A stretch of 64,000 nucleotides of DNA from G965216905 sp965216905 (GCA_965216905.1 OZ244213.1:2914001-2978000), one strand, 5' to 3'; numbered from the stretch's first letter, positions 19,753 through 28,328 are shown. Notes: generated by a model from the letters alone, not told the origin. Numbers and translations: made by a program.

Positions 19753-19812
<60 letters not shown>

Positions 19813-19836
19813 CAGGCGCAGGAGATTTGAGAGGAG

Positions 19837-19868
<32 letters not shown>

Positions 19869-20103
19869 TACCTCTGGTGTGCCAGTTGTTCTGCCAAGAG
19901 CACGGCTGGTTGGCTATGTACGGACGGGATAAGCGCTGAAGGCATCTAAGTGCGAAGCCCACCTCGAGATGAGATCTCCCACGCGGTCAACGCGGTAAGG
20001 CCCCTGGAAGAAGACCAGGTTGATAGGCCGGAGGTGGAAGTACAGCAATGTATGGAGCCGACCGGTACTAATAGGCCGAGGGCTTGGATTTGAATCTCAA
20101 GTA

Positions 20104-20118
20104 GACATGCTCGCTATG
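20104..20118 (+). other. 23S rRNA processing stem, 3' strand
   Basis: GACATGCTCGCTATG pairs over its whole length with 16292-16306 upstream of 23S rRNA. It lies in the 23S-5S spacer, 13 nt past the estimated 23S end, and completes the probable RNase III stalk. Confidence 0.85.
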
Positions 20119-20151
20119 GAGTGCTCGGGGTGCCGAGACACTCGTGTATTT

Positions 20152-20270
20152 GTCCGGTGGCATCAGCGGCGGGGAACCACCCGTTCCCATTCCGAACACG
20201 GAAGTGAAACCCGCCAGCGCCGATGGTACTTGGGGGGCAACCCCCTGGGAGAGTAGGTCACCGCCGGACA
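20152..20270 (+). rRNA. rrf: 5S ribosomal RNA
   Basis: The roughly 119-nt sequence starts GTCCGGTGGC and ends CACCGCCGGAC, whose ends pair as helix I. It contains the conserved GGGGAACCACCCGTTCCCAT and CCGAACACGGAAGTGAAACC blocks of loops B and C, and GATGGTACTTGGGGGGCAAC for helices IV and V. It follows 23S by about 60 nt and precedes a strong terminator. Ends are approximate to one or two bases. Confidence 0.95.
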
Positions 20271-20282
20271 TCAACGTGAGAT

Positions 20283-20317
20283 AGAGGGTCGACGCGCAGT
20301 CGGCCCTCTTCTCGTTT
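20283..20317 (+). terminator. rrn operon terminator
   Basis: AGAGGGTCGAC (20283-20293) pairs with GTCGGCCCTCT (20299-20309), 11 pairs including one U-G, around the GCGCA loop, followed by TCTCGTTT. It stands 12 nt after 5S rRNA and just before the next gene. Confidence 0.85.
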
Positions 20318-20328
20318 GAGGAGTTCCC

Positions 20329-21414
20329 GTGGCAGGTGACGATCGAAGCGGTCGACGGAATCAGTCGAACCGGAAGCCATCACAGCGCAAGTCCCAATCC
20401 AGATCCCAGTCGAGGTCACAGCCGAAGGGCCGAGGAAAGGGCCGGTCGGGTGACGGTCAGGGCAGGTCGGCCGGCGGTGGAGGCGCTCGCGGCGCCAAGC
20501 CCCGGCACCGCTCGGGTGATGGCCGTGGAAGAACGGATGAATCGGGCCGCCGTGAGCGCTCGGACGGCGGGTCGTCGGACAGGGGCTCGTCGGGCAGGGG
20601 CTCGTCGGGCACAGACTCGGGTCGGCGGCGAGGGAGCGGCCAGTCAGGTGGCGGCCGGCGTGATGACCGCCGGCGTGATGACCGCCGGCGTGATGATTCC
20701 CGGCGTGATGATTCCCGGCGTGATGACCGCCGGCGTGATGACCGCCGGCCGGCCGATCGACGCACGATCGCCGTTCACCCGGGAGCCGATCTTCCCAAAT
20801 GGCTGCGGGACGAGGTTCTCCGCTCGACGGCCAAGGATCGGCGAGAGGCGGCGTTGATCGAGCTCCAGAAGGGACTCCGCTTTCTCGGGGATGGTCGAGC
20901 GCAAGCCGCCCAGTCGGCATTTCGCAAGGCCAAAGCGTTGTCGTCACGGACTGCGACCATCCGCGAGCTGTTGGGCCTGGCCTCCTATCAGACCGAGTCA
21001 TGGGAGGAGTGCCTCCGGGAGATGCGAACGTTCCGTCGCCTGACCGGCGACTCGACCCAGATGCCGGTCGAGCTCGATTGTCTGCGCGCGCTCGGCCGGG
21101 ACCGTGACATCCCCAAACTCTGGGAGACGTTCCAGTCGCTCGACGTGGAGCGACACACCGATGACGAAATGCGCGTCGTCATGGCCGCCTGGCTCCTCGA
21201 CCGGGACGACGTCGCCGAGGCATGGAAGGTGATCCAGCCCGGCAGGCTCGTCGCCAACCCCGCACCGAGTCGGGTGCGTCGTTGGGCGGTGGCGGCCCGG
21301 GTGGCGCACGCCGCCGGCGACCCCGAGGCAACCGAGAAGTTCCTCGAGGCGATTCGCCGATCAGAGCCTGACGTCGAGTGGTTGGCAGAACTCGAGGCCG
21401 ATCTCACCGCCTGA
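20329..21414 (+). CDS. TPR-like protein with a long disordered Arg/Ser/Gly/Asp-rich N-terminus
   Basis: The 361-residue protein has two parts. Residues 1 to about 145 are low complexity, first RSQSRSQ and GRGKGRSG stretches, then RRDDR and RRDDS pentapeptides encoded by a 15-bp tandem repeat. Residues about 150-361 are helical and resemble tetratricopeptide repeats (ALIELQKGLRFLGDGRAQAA, QSAFRKAKALSSRTATIREL, PEATEKFLEAIRRSEPDVEW). The GTG at 20329 follows TTGAGGAGTTCC, a good ribosome binding site. RG-rich tails often bind RNA, and the gene follows the rrn terminator directly, so a link to ribosome biogenesis is tempting but unproven. I cannot name the family beyond TPR-like protein. Confidence 0.8.
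   Translation: MAGDDRSGRRNQSNRKPSQRKSQSRSQSRSQPKGRGKGRSGDGQGRSAGGGGARGAKPRHRSGDGRGRTDESGRRERSDGGSSDRGSSGRGSSGTDSGRRRGSGQSGGGRRDDRRRDDRRRDDSRRDDSRRDDRRRDDRRPADRRTIAVHPGADLPKWLRDEVLRSTAKDRREAALIELQKGLRFLGDGRAQAAQSAFRKAKALSSRTATIRELLGLASYQTESWEECLREMRTFRRLTGDSTQMPVELDCLRALGRDRDIPKLWETFQSLDVERHTDDEMRVVMAAWLLDRDDVAEAWKVIQPGRLVANPAPSRVRRWAVAARVAHAAGDPEATEKFLEAIRRSEPDVEWLAELEADLTA
20656..20745 (+). repeat. Six tandem copies of a 15-bp coding repeat
   Basis: CGGCGTGATGACCGC is repeated in register six times; copies 3 and 4 end in ATTCC instead of ACCGC. The unit is a multiple of three, so each copy adds the pentapeptide RRDDR or RRDDS to the protein at 20329. The identical copies point to recent slippage or unequal exchange and to likely length variation between strains. 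Confidence 0.95.
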
Positions 21415-21492
21415 CGCGCGGCACCTCGCCATTTCGTCACCGCCGACGGATACGTTCGTTACACCGCGCTTCCCCTCGCAAGGAGGAGAGAG

Positions 21493-21828
21493 GTGGAACT
21501 CAATCTGGTTCTGCTGTGCGGTCGATTGGCCGCACCACCGGAGACTCGACAGAGCGAGGCCGGGCTGACGACGATGCACCTGCTGGTGACCGTCACCTCG
21601 CACGAACCGGTGCGACGAATCGATGTGATCCCGGTTCGGGTGGGGGGTCACGACCCCGAGGTGGCGACGCTGGAGCCGGGAGCCCGGGTGTGGGTCTGCG
21701 GCTCTCTGCAGCGGCGCTTCACCGAGGGCTCGGCCGGCCGACAGAGCCGGCTCGAGGTGTCGGCGTCGGTGGTGCGATTCCCGTCGTCGCTGGTCGAGCA
21801 TGCTGCCGTCGGGCGCGCTGATCACTGA
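21493..21828 (+). CDS. Small single-stranded DNA-binding protein homologue
   Basis: The 111-residue protein has the start of an SSB-type OB fold: MELNLVLLCGRLAAPPETR, then TTMHLLVTVT, RRIDVIPVRV and a strand LEPGARVWVCGSLQRRF, which matches the V-x-G-x-L pattern of bacterial SSB. It lacks the glycine-rich linker and the DDDIPF-type acidic tip, so it is a paralogue and not the main replicative SSB. The GTG at 21493 sits behind AGGAGGAGAG. The end of the gene overlaps the first possible start of the next gene, but in another frame. Confidence 0.75.
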   Translation: MELNLVLLCGRLAAPPETRQSEAGLTTMHLLVTVTSHEPVRRIDVIPVRVGGHDPEVATLEPGARVWVCGSLQRRFTEGSAGRQSRLEVSASVVRFPSSLVEHAAVGRADH

Positions 21829-23299
21829 CCCGGGCAAGTACTCTCCCCGGCCCATGGTCGCCATCGCAGTCGCCGCACCTTCTGACGCCGCCATCCAAAG
21901 TGCGGCGGAGGTCGCCCGAGCCGGAGGCGGTGCAGTGGATGCCGCCATCGCGTCGGTGCTCACCGCATGCGTCAACGAGGTGGGCGTCGTTGCTCCGGGC
22001 GCCGGGGTGTTCATCGCGGTGGCAACACCGGAACGCGAGGTGGCGGTCTTCGACGGTTACGTCGCAGTGCCCGGCTTGGTCGACGACGACGATCCGGGCT
22101 CGGCCTCCCAGCCGGCTCTGATCGAGGTGTCGATGGCCTACGGCGGTGGCCTGACGACCCTCGTTGGCCCGGGTTCGATTGCCACTCCGGGTCTGTGGGC
22201 GGCATTGGACGACGCCCACACGGCATTCGGCAGAGTGGCGTGGCGCACGCTCGTGGACCCGGCGGTCAGGCTGGCGCGCGGCGGGTTCCCGCTCGGGCAG
22301 GCCTCCCATACCTATCTGCGGCATGCCGCCAATCCCGTGTTCGGCCACGACCCTGCATCGCGAGCACTCGTGTTGGGCGCCGACGATGAGGTGATCCCCC
22401 TCGGTACGCACGTAGTGCTCGAAGATTTGGCCGAGACGCTGGATGAGATCGGACGCCACGGCGCCGGCCATCTCCACGGCGGCCGGCTCGGAGCTGCGAT
22501 GACGGCGGACCTCCGGAGTCGCGGGTCGCTGCTCACCCGCACCGATCTCGCACGGTATCGGGCGATCCGGCGGGTTCCGACCCGCCTCCACCTCGCCGGA
22601 TGGGACTTGCACTCGAACCCGGCGCCGGCCATCGGAGGAGAGGCGATGCTCGGCACGCTGGAGCGGATCACTAACTCGGATGTGCGATCCCACGTTCATG
22701 CGCAGCACGAGGTCTTCGATGCACGGGGCGCGGGCGATCCGCTCCGAGCCGGCTCCACTGTCCACGTCTCGGCGGTGGACGCCGATGGCCTCGCTTGTGC
22801 AATCACGGCCTCGGCCGGATACGGGTCCGGGGTCATCCCGTCCGGTACCGGCTTCTGGATGAACAACGCGCTGGGTGAGCTGGAGTTGGTCCCAGACATC
22901 GAAACGCTGGCTCCGGGGTCCCGTCTGATGTCGAACATGGCCCCGACGGTGGCCGTCGGACCTCAGGGGGAGACCTTGGCCATCGGCAGTCCTGGAGCGG
23001 ATCGCATCACCTCCGCCCTCGCCCAGGTCCTGTGGAGGATCCTCGTCGAAGGCCGAGGGCCGTCGGAGGCAATCGCTTCCCCCCGGGTTCACGTTGCGAT
23101 CACCGATGGGATCGTGTGGAGCGAGCCCGGCTTGGTGGCGGACGACAGCCACGTCATCGATGGGTTGGAGGCCCGGACATTCGACGCCCTGCACATGTAC
23201 TTCGGCGGGGTGGGCGTCGCCATGCATGGCGCCGACGGAACGTTGGAGGCGGCGGCCGATCCGCGACGCGACGGCTCGGCGGCCGTGGTGGGTCGGTGA
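21800..23299 (+). CDS. Gamma-glutamyltransferase-family (Ntn) protein
   Basis: Gamma-glutamyltransferases cleave or transfer gamma-glutamyl groups and mature by autocleavage before a Thr nucleophile. Here the nucleophile is probably T320 in GSTVHVSAVDADG, where the classical sequence is TTH followed by a Ser or Leu. Downstream, YGSGVIPSGTGFWMNNALGE, LAPGSRLMSNMAPTV and GSPGADRITSALAQVL match the small subunit. The N-terminal half has ARAGGGAVDAAIAS and RGGFPLGQASHTYL. There is no signal peptide, unlike secreted GGTs, and the protein is somewhat short at 499 residues. The ATG at 21800 has no ribosome binding site and overlaps the SSB-like gene; the ATG at 21854 (MVAIAVAAPS) is a good alternative. 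Substrate unknown. Confidence 0.85.
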   Translation: MLPSGALITDPGKYSPRPMVAIAVAAPSDAAIQSAAEVARAGGGAVDAAIASVLTACVNEVGVVAPGAGVFIAVATPEREVAVFDGYVAVPGLVDDDDPGSASQPALIEVSMAYGGGLTTLVGPGSIATPGLWAALDDAHTAFGRVAWRTLVDPAVRLARGGFPLGQASHTYLRHAANPVFGHDPASRALVLGADDEVIPLGTHVVLEDLAETLDEIGRHGAGHLHGGRLGAAMTADLRSRGSLLTRTDLARYRAIRRVPTRLHLAGWDLHSNPAPAIGGEAMLGTLERITNSDVRSHVHAQHEVFDARGAGDPLRAGSTVHVSAVDADGLACAITASAGYGSGVIPSGTGFWMNNALGELELVPDIETLAPGSRLMSNMAPTVAVGPQGETLAIGSPGADRITSALAQVLWRILVEGRGPSEAIASPRVHVAITDGIVWSEPGLVADDSHVIDGLEARTFDALHMYFGGVGVAMHGADGTLEAAADPRRDGSAAVVGR

Positions 23300-23431
23300 G
23301 GGAGGCGTCGGGCGCGAAATACCAGGTCGGCGGCTCTTGACGCGAGGTGTACGGTGAAGGGGATCACCCGCCCTCGCCGGTCGCTCGATTCGGCCGGGTC
23401 GGTTCGGCGGTTCGACCCACGAGGATGCGGT

Positions 23432-23626
23432 ATGGCCTGGATGTGGACAGACGATCTGGCGACGACGGTGCTCGAAGCCGGCCTCGACCTGGACACGACG
23501 GCAGCCAGAACCCTTCGCGAGTGGGCACGGAGACCGGTCGCATTTGCGGTCGTCGACGACATCGCTCCACTCGAATTCGCCACCCGTCTGCTCGGAGTCG
23601 ACCTCTTGCGGGCAGAAGTGGCCTGA
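23432..23626 (+). CDS. Small uncharacterised protein (64 aa)
   Basis: A 64-residue acidic protein starting MAWMWTDDLATTVLEAGL. GAGG lies 7 nt before the ATG, and the composition and codon use resemble neighbouring genes, so I think it is real. I do not recognise it; VVDDIAPLEFATRLLGVD near the end is the most distinctive stretch. It lies between the GGT homologue and the SURF1 gene. The open frame runs further upstream to 23354 without a ribosome binding site. Confidence 0.5.
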   Translation: MAWMWTDDLATTVLEAGLDLDTTAARTLREWARRPVAFAVVDDIAPLEFATRLLGVDLLRAEVA

Positions 23627-23678
23627 GCGAGGCGGATCCGGTTTCGCTTCGTTCCGTCGGAAGAGTTCAATACCGGGG

Positions 23679-24416
23679 GTGTTTCGGCTTCTCCGCACTC
23701 CCCGCTGGGCGATGGCCACCGTGGTAGTCCTGCTGGTGGTCGGGTTGTTCGTGAATCTGGGACTCTGGCAGTTGCGACGATCCAGCGAGCAGCGTTTGGC
23801 GAACGTCGTCGGGGCCACGAGGTATGAGGCACCGGCCGGTGATCTGATCGAGATGGTGAGCTCGTCCGGTCCGTCGATCGACTCTCTCGAGTGGCGTCGA
23901 GCGACGGTTCGTGGCGAGTATCGGGCGGATTCCGAAGTGCTGGTCCGATCCTCGGTCCGTCGAGGGCGGGCCGGGTTCCGAGTTCTGACGCCACTCGATG
24001 TCGCCGGCGACGAACGGACGGTGATCGTCGATCGCGGATGGGTGCCGTTGGAGTTCGATGATCCACCAGTCCCGGCTGCACCCGCCGAAGGTGTCGTCGA
24101 GGTGTCGGGCATCGTGCGGCTCGGCGAGCAACGTCCTGCAATCGGAGCCGTCGACGACCCGCCGCCCAATGCAGTTGTCTCCCGGGTCGATCCGGCGTGG
24201 ATGGAAGACGCGATCGGAGAGCCGGTGCTCCCGGTGTGGATCCAGATCTCAGGTGAGAGCGAGCGGCTGCCGATACCGGCTGAAGTGCCACTCTTCGACG
24301 ACGCCGGTCCCCACCTGTTGTATGCGATCCAGTGGTTCGCGTTCGCCCTGATCGGTACGGTCGGCTACGGATTTCTCGTTCGATCTCACCTTCGACGGGC
24401 CGAGCCGTCGCGATGA
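23679..24416 (+). CDS. SURF1-family cytochrome oxidase assembly protein
   Basis: SURF1 proteins help insert heme a into cytochrome c oxidase. The 245-residue product has the expected two membrane helices: the first at about residues 10-30 followed by the hallmark GLWQLRRSSEQR, and the second near the C-terminus after HLLYAIQWFAFALIG. The loop between them lies outside the membrane and carries the conserved VDRGWVPLEF. The frame is open further upstream, but GTG 23679 gives the family N-terminus (VFRLLRTPRW) and no extra residues. The stop overlaps the ATG of the S41 protease gene. No oxidase gene is in the window. Confidence 0.88.
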   Translation: MFRLLRTPRWAMATVVVLLVVGLFVNLGLWQLRRSSEQRLANVVGATRYEAPAGDLIEMVSSSGPSIDSLEWRRATVRGEYRADSEVLVRSSVRRGRAGFRVLTPLDVAGDERTVIVDRGWVPLEFDDPPVPAAPAEGVVEVSGIVRLGEQRPAIGAVDDPPPNAVVSRVDPAWMEDAIGEPVLPVWIQISGESERLPIPAEVPLFDDAGPHLLYAIQWFAFALIGTVGYGFLVRSHLRRAEPSR

Positions 24417-25867
24417 GAGGTCGGACGGCGATGGCGGTGCTGCTGGTCGTGCTGTCCGCGTGCACGACGGCACCCCGACAAATCGAACCCACGCAGCCGA
24501 GCGGCACCTCGCCATCATCGGATGTGGCGACTCCGAAGGCGGCGACGGACCCGCTCCCGGAAGCGGGAGTGGCCACCTCCCTCACGGGTGGGAGCCTGCC
24601 CATGACATACGAGCTGGCCGACTGCCGGCCGCGCAACATCCCGGTGGCCTTTGCCGTCCTGTGCGATGCCTACCAACGGCTCGAGGTGGAGTACGTGGAT
24701 CCGATCGAACCGGCGGGGCTGGCGGCCGCAGCGGTGCTCGGCATGAAGAGCGTCGACGTCGATCCGGCGGCCGGCGGCGTCGATACCCCCGGTGCGGTCG
24801 TGCCGTGTCACGTTCCGGATGCTGCTTTCGAAGTCGTGTGCGCCGAACTCGTCGACCAACTGGCGAGCGGCTCGGCCCCCGCATCGGAGCTGGTGCAGGC
24901 TGCCGTCTCCGGGATGTTCCGATTCGGGCTCGATCCCTTCTCGGTCTACGTACCCGACGAGGGGTCGGTTACGGAGTCATTCCTCAACGGTTTCGTCTAC
25001 GAGCTGGGGATCGTCGTCGCGGCGCGAGACCTCTCCGACCGAGCTTGCAGCCCGATCGCCGGTGACTGCCGGCTCCGGGTGGTCTCGGTCTTCGAGTTCA
25101 CGCCCGCCGCCGATGCCGGCATTCGGGAGGGAGACATCGTCATCGCCGTCGACGGCTCAGATCTCGACGGGCTGGCAGGTGAGGAGGCGGCCGCTCGGTT
25201 GTGGGGCGATCCCGGGACCGGCGTCTCCCTGACGATCGACCGGGACGGTGCGGCCATGGACATCGAGATGGTCCGCGCCGACATTCGCTTCGAGCCGGCG
25301 GAGTTCGAGATGCTCGATGGAGACATCGCCTACATCCGCCTCAACGACTTCTCGCAGTCCGCGGCGATCGCGCTCGGCTCCGTGCTGGGACGCTCCGATG
25401 TGTCGGCGGCGGCGGGGCTCGTCCTCGATCTGCGCGACAACCCCGGGGGTCTGGTGCTGGCGGCTCAGGCCGTCGCGTCGCAATTCATCGGCTCGGGGGA
25501 CGTCATGGTCGAGGCATACCGCGACGAGTCGTTCCCGATCCCGGTCCTGGAAGGCGGACTGGCAACCGACGGGCCCGAGATGGTCGTCTTGGTGAACGGA
25601 GCCAGCGCCTCGGCCGCCGAAATCGTTGCGGCGGTGCTCTCGGAGCGTGACCGCGCCACCGTCATCGGCACCCCGACGTTCGGCAAGAACCTCGTACAAC
25701 TCGTCGCTCCCAGCCGAGATGGTGGAGAGATCCGGATCACTGCGGCCCGGTGGGAAACGCCGGGCGGCCTCGATGTGGCACTCACCGGCCTCGAACCCGA
25801 TCTGGTGGTCGAGCAGACCGGTGAGGGAGACAGTCAGCTCGAGGCTGCCCTCGACCTCCTCGGCTGA
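24413..25867 (+). CDS. S41-family C-terminal processing protease, lipoprotein
   Basis: The 484-residue protein starts with a lipoprotein signal peptide (MRGRTAMAVLLVVLSAC, lipobox LSAC), so it should be anchored outside the membrane. A cysteine-containing N-terminal region is followed by a PDZ domain (about 210-290, AGIREGDIVIAVDGSDLDG) and the S41 domain (YIRLNDFSQ, LVLDLRDNPGGLVL). The catalytic Ser is S400 in NGASASAAEI and the Lys is K425 in GTPTFGKNLVQ, with exactly the 25-residue spacing of E. coli Prc (Ser430, Lys455). The ATG overlaps the SURF1 stop, so the two are coupled. Confidence 0.92.
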   Translation: MRGRTAMAVLLVVLSACTTAPRQIEPTQPSGTSPSSDVATPKAATDPLPEAGVATSLTGGSLPMTYELADCRPRNIPVAFAVLCDAYQRLEVEYVDPIEPAGLAAAAVLGMKSVDVDPAAGGVDTPGAVVPCHVPDAAFEVVCAELVDQLASGSAPASELVQAAVSGMFRFGLDPFSVYVPDEGSVTESFLNGFVYELGIVVAARDLSDRACSPIAGDCRLRVVSVFEFTPAADAGIREGDIVIAVDGSDLDGLAGEEAAARLWGDPGTGVSLTIDRDGAAMDIEMVRADIRFEPAEFEMLDGDIAYIRLNDFSQSAAIALGSVLGRSDVSAAAGLVLDLRDNPGGLVLAAQAVASQFIGSGDVMVEAYRDESFPIPVLEGGLATDGPEMVVLVNGASASAAEIVAAVLSERDRATVIGTPTFGKNLVQLVAPSRDGGEIRITAARWETPGGLDVALTGLEPDLVVEQTGEGDSQLEAALDLLG

Positions 25868-25885
25868 CCCGACCTCCACCCCTGT

Positions 25886-26377
25886 CTACATCGTCGCCGG
25901 GATGGCCAGCCCGGCGATCACCGAGACTTGGGGCAATCGGGTGAGGTTGCCGCCGTCGATCGCCACCTTCGACGAGCGATTGCCCCCTCCCAAGACCAAC
26001 CGGCGCCGTTCGACGACTTGTGCATCGATCAGCACGGACAGGTCGGGAGGCAGCCCGAACGGTGTGACCCCGCCGAGTTCCATGCCGGTCAGTTCCAGGG
26101 TGCGGTCGCCGGAAGCGAACGAGAGTTTCTTCACACCCAGGGCATCACGGACGGCCCGGTTCGCATCGAGTCTCGTCGACGCCAACACCACACAGGCGGC
26201 GTTGACGCCGGCCGGGCGCTTTGACGCCACCACGATGGTGTTCGCAGAGTCTTCCAACGGTATGCCGTAGTGGGCGCAGAAGGCGGCGGTGTCCGCCAAC
26301 TCGGGATCGCACTCGAGAACCTCGTGCTCGATACCGGCCTGGGCCAGTGCGGTCTCGACGGTCGGGTGGAGCATCAT
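25886..26377 (-). CDS. YbaK/EbsC-family protein (aminoacyl-tRNA deacylase-like)
   Basis: Proteins of this family hydrolyse mischarged tRNAs such as Cys-tRNA-Pro, or serve as stand-alone relatives of the ProRS editing domain. The 163-residue protein has the family features ANTIVVASKRP, CVVLASTRLDANRAVRDALGVKKLSFA, the TGMELGGVTPFGLP loop and the C-terminal GGGNRSSKVAIDGGNL. The Lys in VVASKRP corresponds to the conserved catalytic-region lysine. It converges with the S41 protease gene and lies downstream of metY on the same strand, separated by a hairpin. Exact tRNA specificity cannot be read from sequence. Confidence 0.88.
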   Translation of the reverse strand: MMLHPTVETALAQAGIEHEVLECDPELADTAAFCAHYGIPLEDSANTIVVASKRPAGVNAACVVLASTRLDANRAVRDALGVKKLSFASGDRTLELTGMELGGVTPFGLPPDLSVLIDAQVVERRRLVLGGGNRSSKVAIDGGNLTRLPQVSVIAGLAIPATM

Positions 26378-26413
26378 CGATGTCCCACGTTACGAGGGCG
26401 CCGGCTGTGTTGC

Positions 26414-26450
26414 CGGGGTTCCCATGCCGGTCGGCCAGACGGGAACCCCG
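26414..26450 (-). terminator. Hairpin after metY
   Basis: CGGGGTTCCC (26414-26423) and GGGAACCCCG (26441-26450) form a perfect 10-bp stem with a 17-nt loop in the 83-nt gap between metY and the YbaK gene. There is no U-tract. It probably ends or trims the osmC-metY message. Confidence 0.55.
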
Positions 26451-26460
26451 AGCGTGCCGG

Positions 26461-27759
26461 TCAGTCGGCGGATACCAGCGCAGCGTCGAAGTCGGCCTTG
26501 ATGTCGTCGATGTGTTCGATGCCGACGCTCACCCGCACGAGGTCCGGCTCGACTCCAGCCGAGCGCTGTTCGTCTTCGCCGAGCTGCTGATGGGTGGTCG
26601 AGGCTGGATGGATCACCAGCGTCTTGGCGTCCCCGACGTTCGCCAGGTGCGATGCGAGGACCGTGTCGTCGATGAATCGCTTCCCGGCTTCGTAACCCCC
26701 CTTCAGGCCGAAGCTCAGAACACCTCCGAAACCGTTTCGCAGATATCGTCGGGCGATGGCGTGCGAGGGGTGCGACTCGAGACCCGGATAGCTCACCCAA
26801 CTCACCGCGGGATGATCCTCGAGCCACCGAGCCAGGTCCAACGCGTTGTCGACATGGCGTTGAACCCGGAGACTGAGCGTCTCCAGACCCTGGAGGAACA
26901 GGAAGGCATTGAACGGGGAGAGCGCGGCACCGAGGTCCCGCAGTCCCTCCACCCTCGCACGGATGGCGAATGCGATGTTCCCGAAGTCGGACTCGGGATT
27001 GAAGACGTCGGTGAACACGAGGCCGTGGTATCCCGGCGCCGGCTCGGTGAACATCGGAAACCGGCCGTTCCGCCAGTCGAACCGACCGGAGTCGACGATG
27101 ACGCCGCCGATCGACGTTCCGTGTCCCCCGATCCACTTCGTGGCCGATGCCACGACGATGTCGGCGCCGTGGTCGAACGGCCGGCACAGGTACCCCGCCG
27201 CGCCAAACGTGTTGTCGACGATCAGCGGGATCCCGGCATCGTGTGCGACTGCGGCGATCGCCTCGAAATCGGGGACGTTGTAGCGAGGGTTGCCGATCGA
27301 CTCCAGGTAGATGGCCTTGGTCCGCTCGGTGATGGCGTCGGCGAACGCCTGCGGAGCGTCACCGTCGACGAAGGTGACGTCGACGCCGAGGCGGGGCAGC
27401 GCCACCTTGAGCTGGTTGTACGTGCCGCCGTAGAGAAACGACGTCGACACGAGATGGTCCCCGGCCTGGAGCAGGGTCGTGAGGGTGGTCAGTTGGGCGG
27501 CCTGACCTGACGCCGTGGCCACCGCGGCGACACCGCCCTCGAGGGCGGCGACCCTCTGCTCGAAAACATCCGTCGTCGGGTTCATGATCCTGGTGTAGAT
27601 GTTCCCGAACTCTTGGAGACCGAACAGCCGGGCGGCGTGTTCGCTGTCGTCGAAGGTGTACGACGTCGTCTGGTAGATGGGGACGGCTCGGGCATTGGTG
27701 CCCGGTGCCGGATCCTGGCCGGCATGGACTTGCAGGGTTTCGTACCGGTAGTCGCTCAC
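26461..27759 (-). CDS. metY: O-acetylhomoserine sulfhydrylase (O-acetylhomoserine aminocarboxypropyltransferase)
   Basis: MetY makes homocysteine from O-acetylhomoserine and sulfide in methionine synthesis, using pyridoxal phosphate. The 432-residue protein starts VSDYRYETLQVHAGQ and carries PIYQTTSYTF, IYTRIMNPTTDV, the PLP lysine K208 in ATKWIGGHGTSIGGV, and the C-terminal TLVIHPASTTHQQL found in the longer MetY-type enzymes. GTG 27759 is the start: GGAGAGG lies a few bases upstream. The first bases overlap the stop of the osmC gene. The open frame continues far beyond, but only by chance. The operon is under a SAM-I riboswitch, which fits a methionine gene. Confidence 0.95.
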   Translation of the reverse strand: MSDYRYETLQVHAGQDPAPGTNARAVPIYQTTSYTFDDSEHAARLFGLQEFGNIYTRIMNPTTDVFEQRVAALEGGVAAVATASGQAAQLTTLTTLLQAGDHLVSTSFLYGGTYNQLKVALPRLGVDVTFVDGDAPQAFADAITERTKAIYLESIGNPRYNVPDFEAIAAVAHDAGIPLIVDNTFGAAGYLCRPFDHGADIVVASATKWIGGHGTSIGGVIVDSGRFDWRNGRFPMFTEPAPGYHGLVFTDVFNPESDFGNIAFAIRARVEGLRDLGAALSPFNAFLFLQGLETLSLRVQRHVDNALDLARWLEDHPAVSWVSYPGLESHPSHAIARRYLRNGFGGVLSFGLKGGYEAGKRFIDDTVLASHLANVGDAKTLVIHPASTTHQQLGEDEQRSAGVEPDLVRVSVGIEHIDDIKADFDAALVSAD

Positions 27760-28286
27760 GTCCGTTCCTCTCCGTTCAATGTGATGCTCACCGGGATCGC
27801 CCGCTCGAGGGTATGACCGACCGGTGACGTGGATACCACCCGTTCGTGGATGTCCTCGATCGATGCGGCGTCGTCGGCGAGTTCCAAATGCACGACGGCT
27901 TCGATATTGGAGAAGCCGGCGTGACCGTCCCGCAATCCGAGAAAGGTGTGGAGGTCCAGGTCGCCCTGCAGCTCGATGCGCAGTTCCCTGATCTCGGCAC
28001 CCGCCTGCGAGGCGTTGGCGGCGTATCCGACGGCCAAGCAGTTGCCAAGTGCCCCCAGCAGTTGCTCGACGGGGTTGGGGGCCGTGTCGGTTCCGCCCAA
28101 GCCCGCCGGCTCGTCGGACGTGCGCGGTGGGAACTGGCGAGACGAGGACTCCGAGCGGAACCCCCCGGTCCATCTGGTGGTTGCGCTCCACGTGGTGTGC
28201 GCGTGGCCGGCGTCGGTGCCGATTGCGTCGACGAGCGAGCCGACGGCACCCAGGTCGACGTCGTTCAGTGTGGTCGTGATGTGCAT
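27756..28286 (-). CDS. OsmC-family protein, one-cysteine variant
   Basis: OsmC/Ohr proteins are thiol peroxidases using two cysteines, but relatives near sulfur genes have other roles. The 176-residue protein has the first Cys, C83, in NPVEQLLGALGNCLAVGYA. The expected second Cys of the CPV motif is serine (S154 in TSPVGHTLER), so it is unlikely to be a classical Ohr. Its ATG follows GAAGGAAGACAC. The stop overlaps the metY start, and a SAM-I riboswitch lies upstream, so it is expressed with methionine synthesis. I infer a role in sulfide, persulfide or thiol handling for MetY, which is speculative. Confidence 0.82.
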   Translation of the reverse strand: MHITTTLNDVDLGAVGSLVDAIGTDAGHAHTTWSATTRWTGGFRSESSSRQFPPRTSDEPAGLGGTDTAPNPVEQLLGALGNCLAVGYAANASQAGAEIRELRIELQGDLDLHTFLGLRDGHAGFSNIEAVVHLELADDAASIEDIHERVVSTSPVGHTLERAIPVSITLNGEERT

Positions 28287-28328
28287 GTGTCTTCCTTCTT
28301 CTCCGGATACGGATGCTCCGCCGTTGCG

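Noticed and set aside
20656..20745. Tandem repeats as a CRISPR array
   Set aside because: Repeats are 15 bp, directly adjacent without spacers and in coding frame.
21719..24169. 816-codon open frame on the minus strand opposite the GGT and SURF1 genes
   Set aside because: It is antisense to genes with clear family motifs, its translation is compositionally biased (Arg, Pro, His) and no domain is recognisable; long antisense frames are expected in GC-rich DNA.
23089..24639. 516-codon minus-strand frame
   Set aside because: Antisense shadow of SURF1 and its neighbours; no ribosome binding site or family match.
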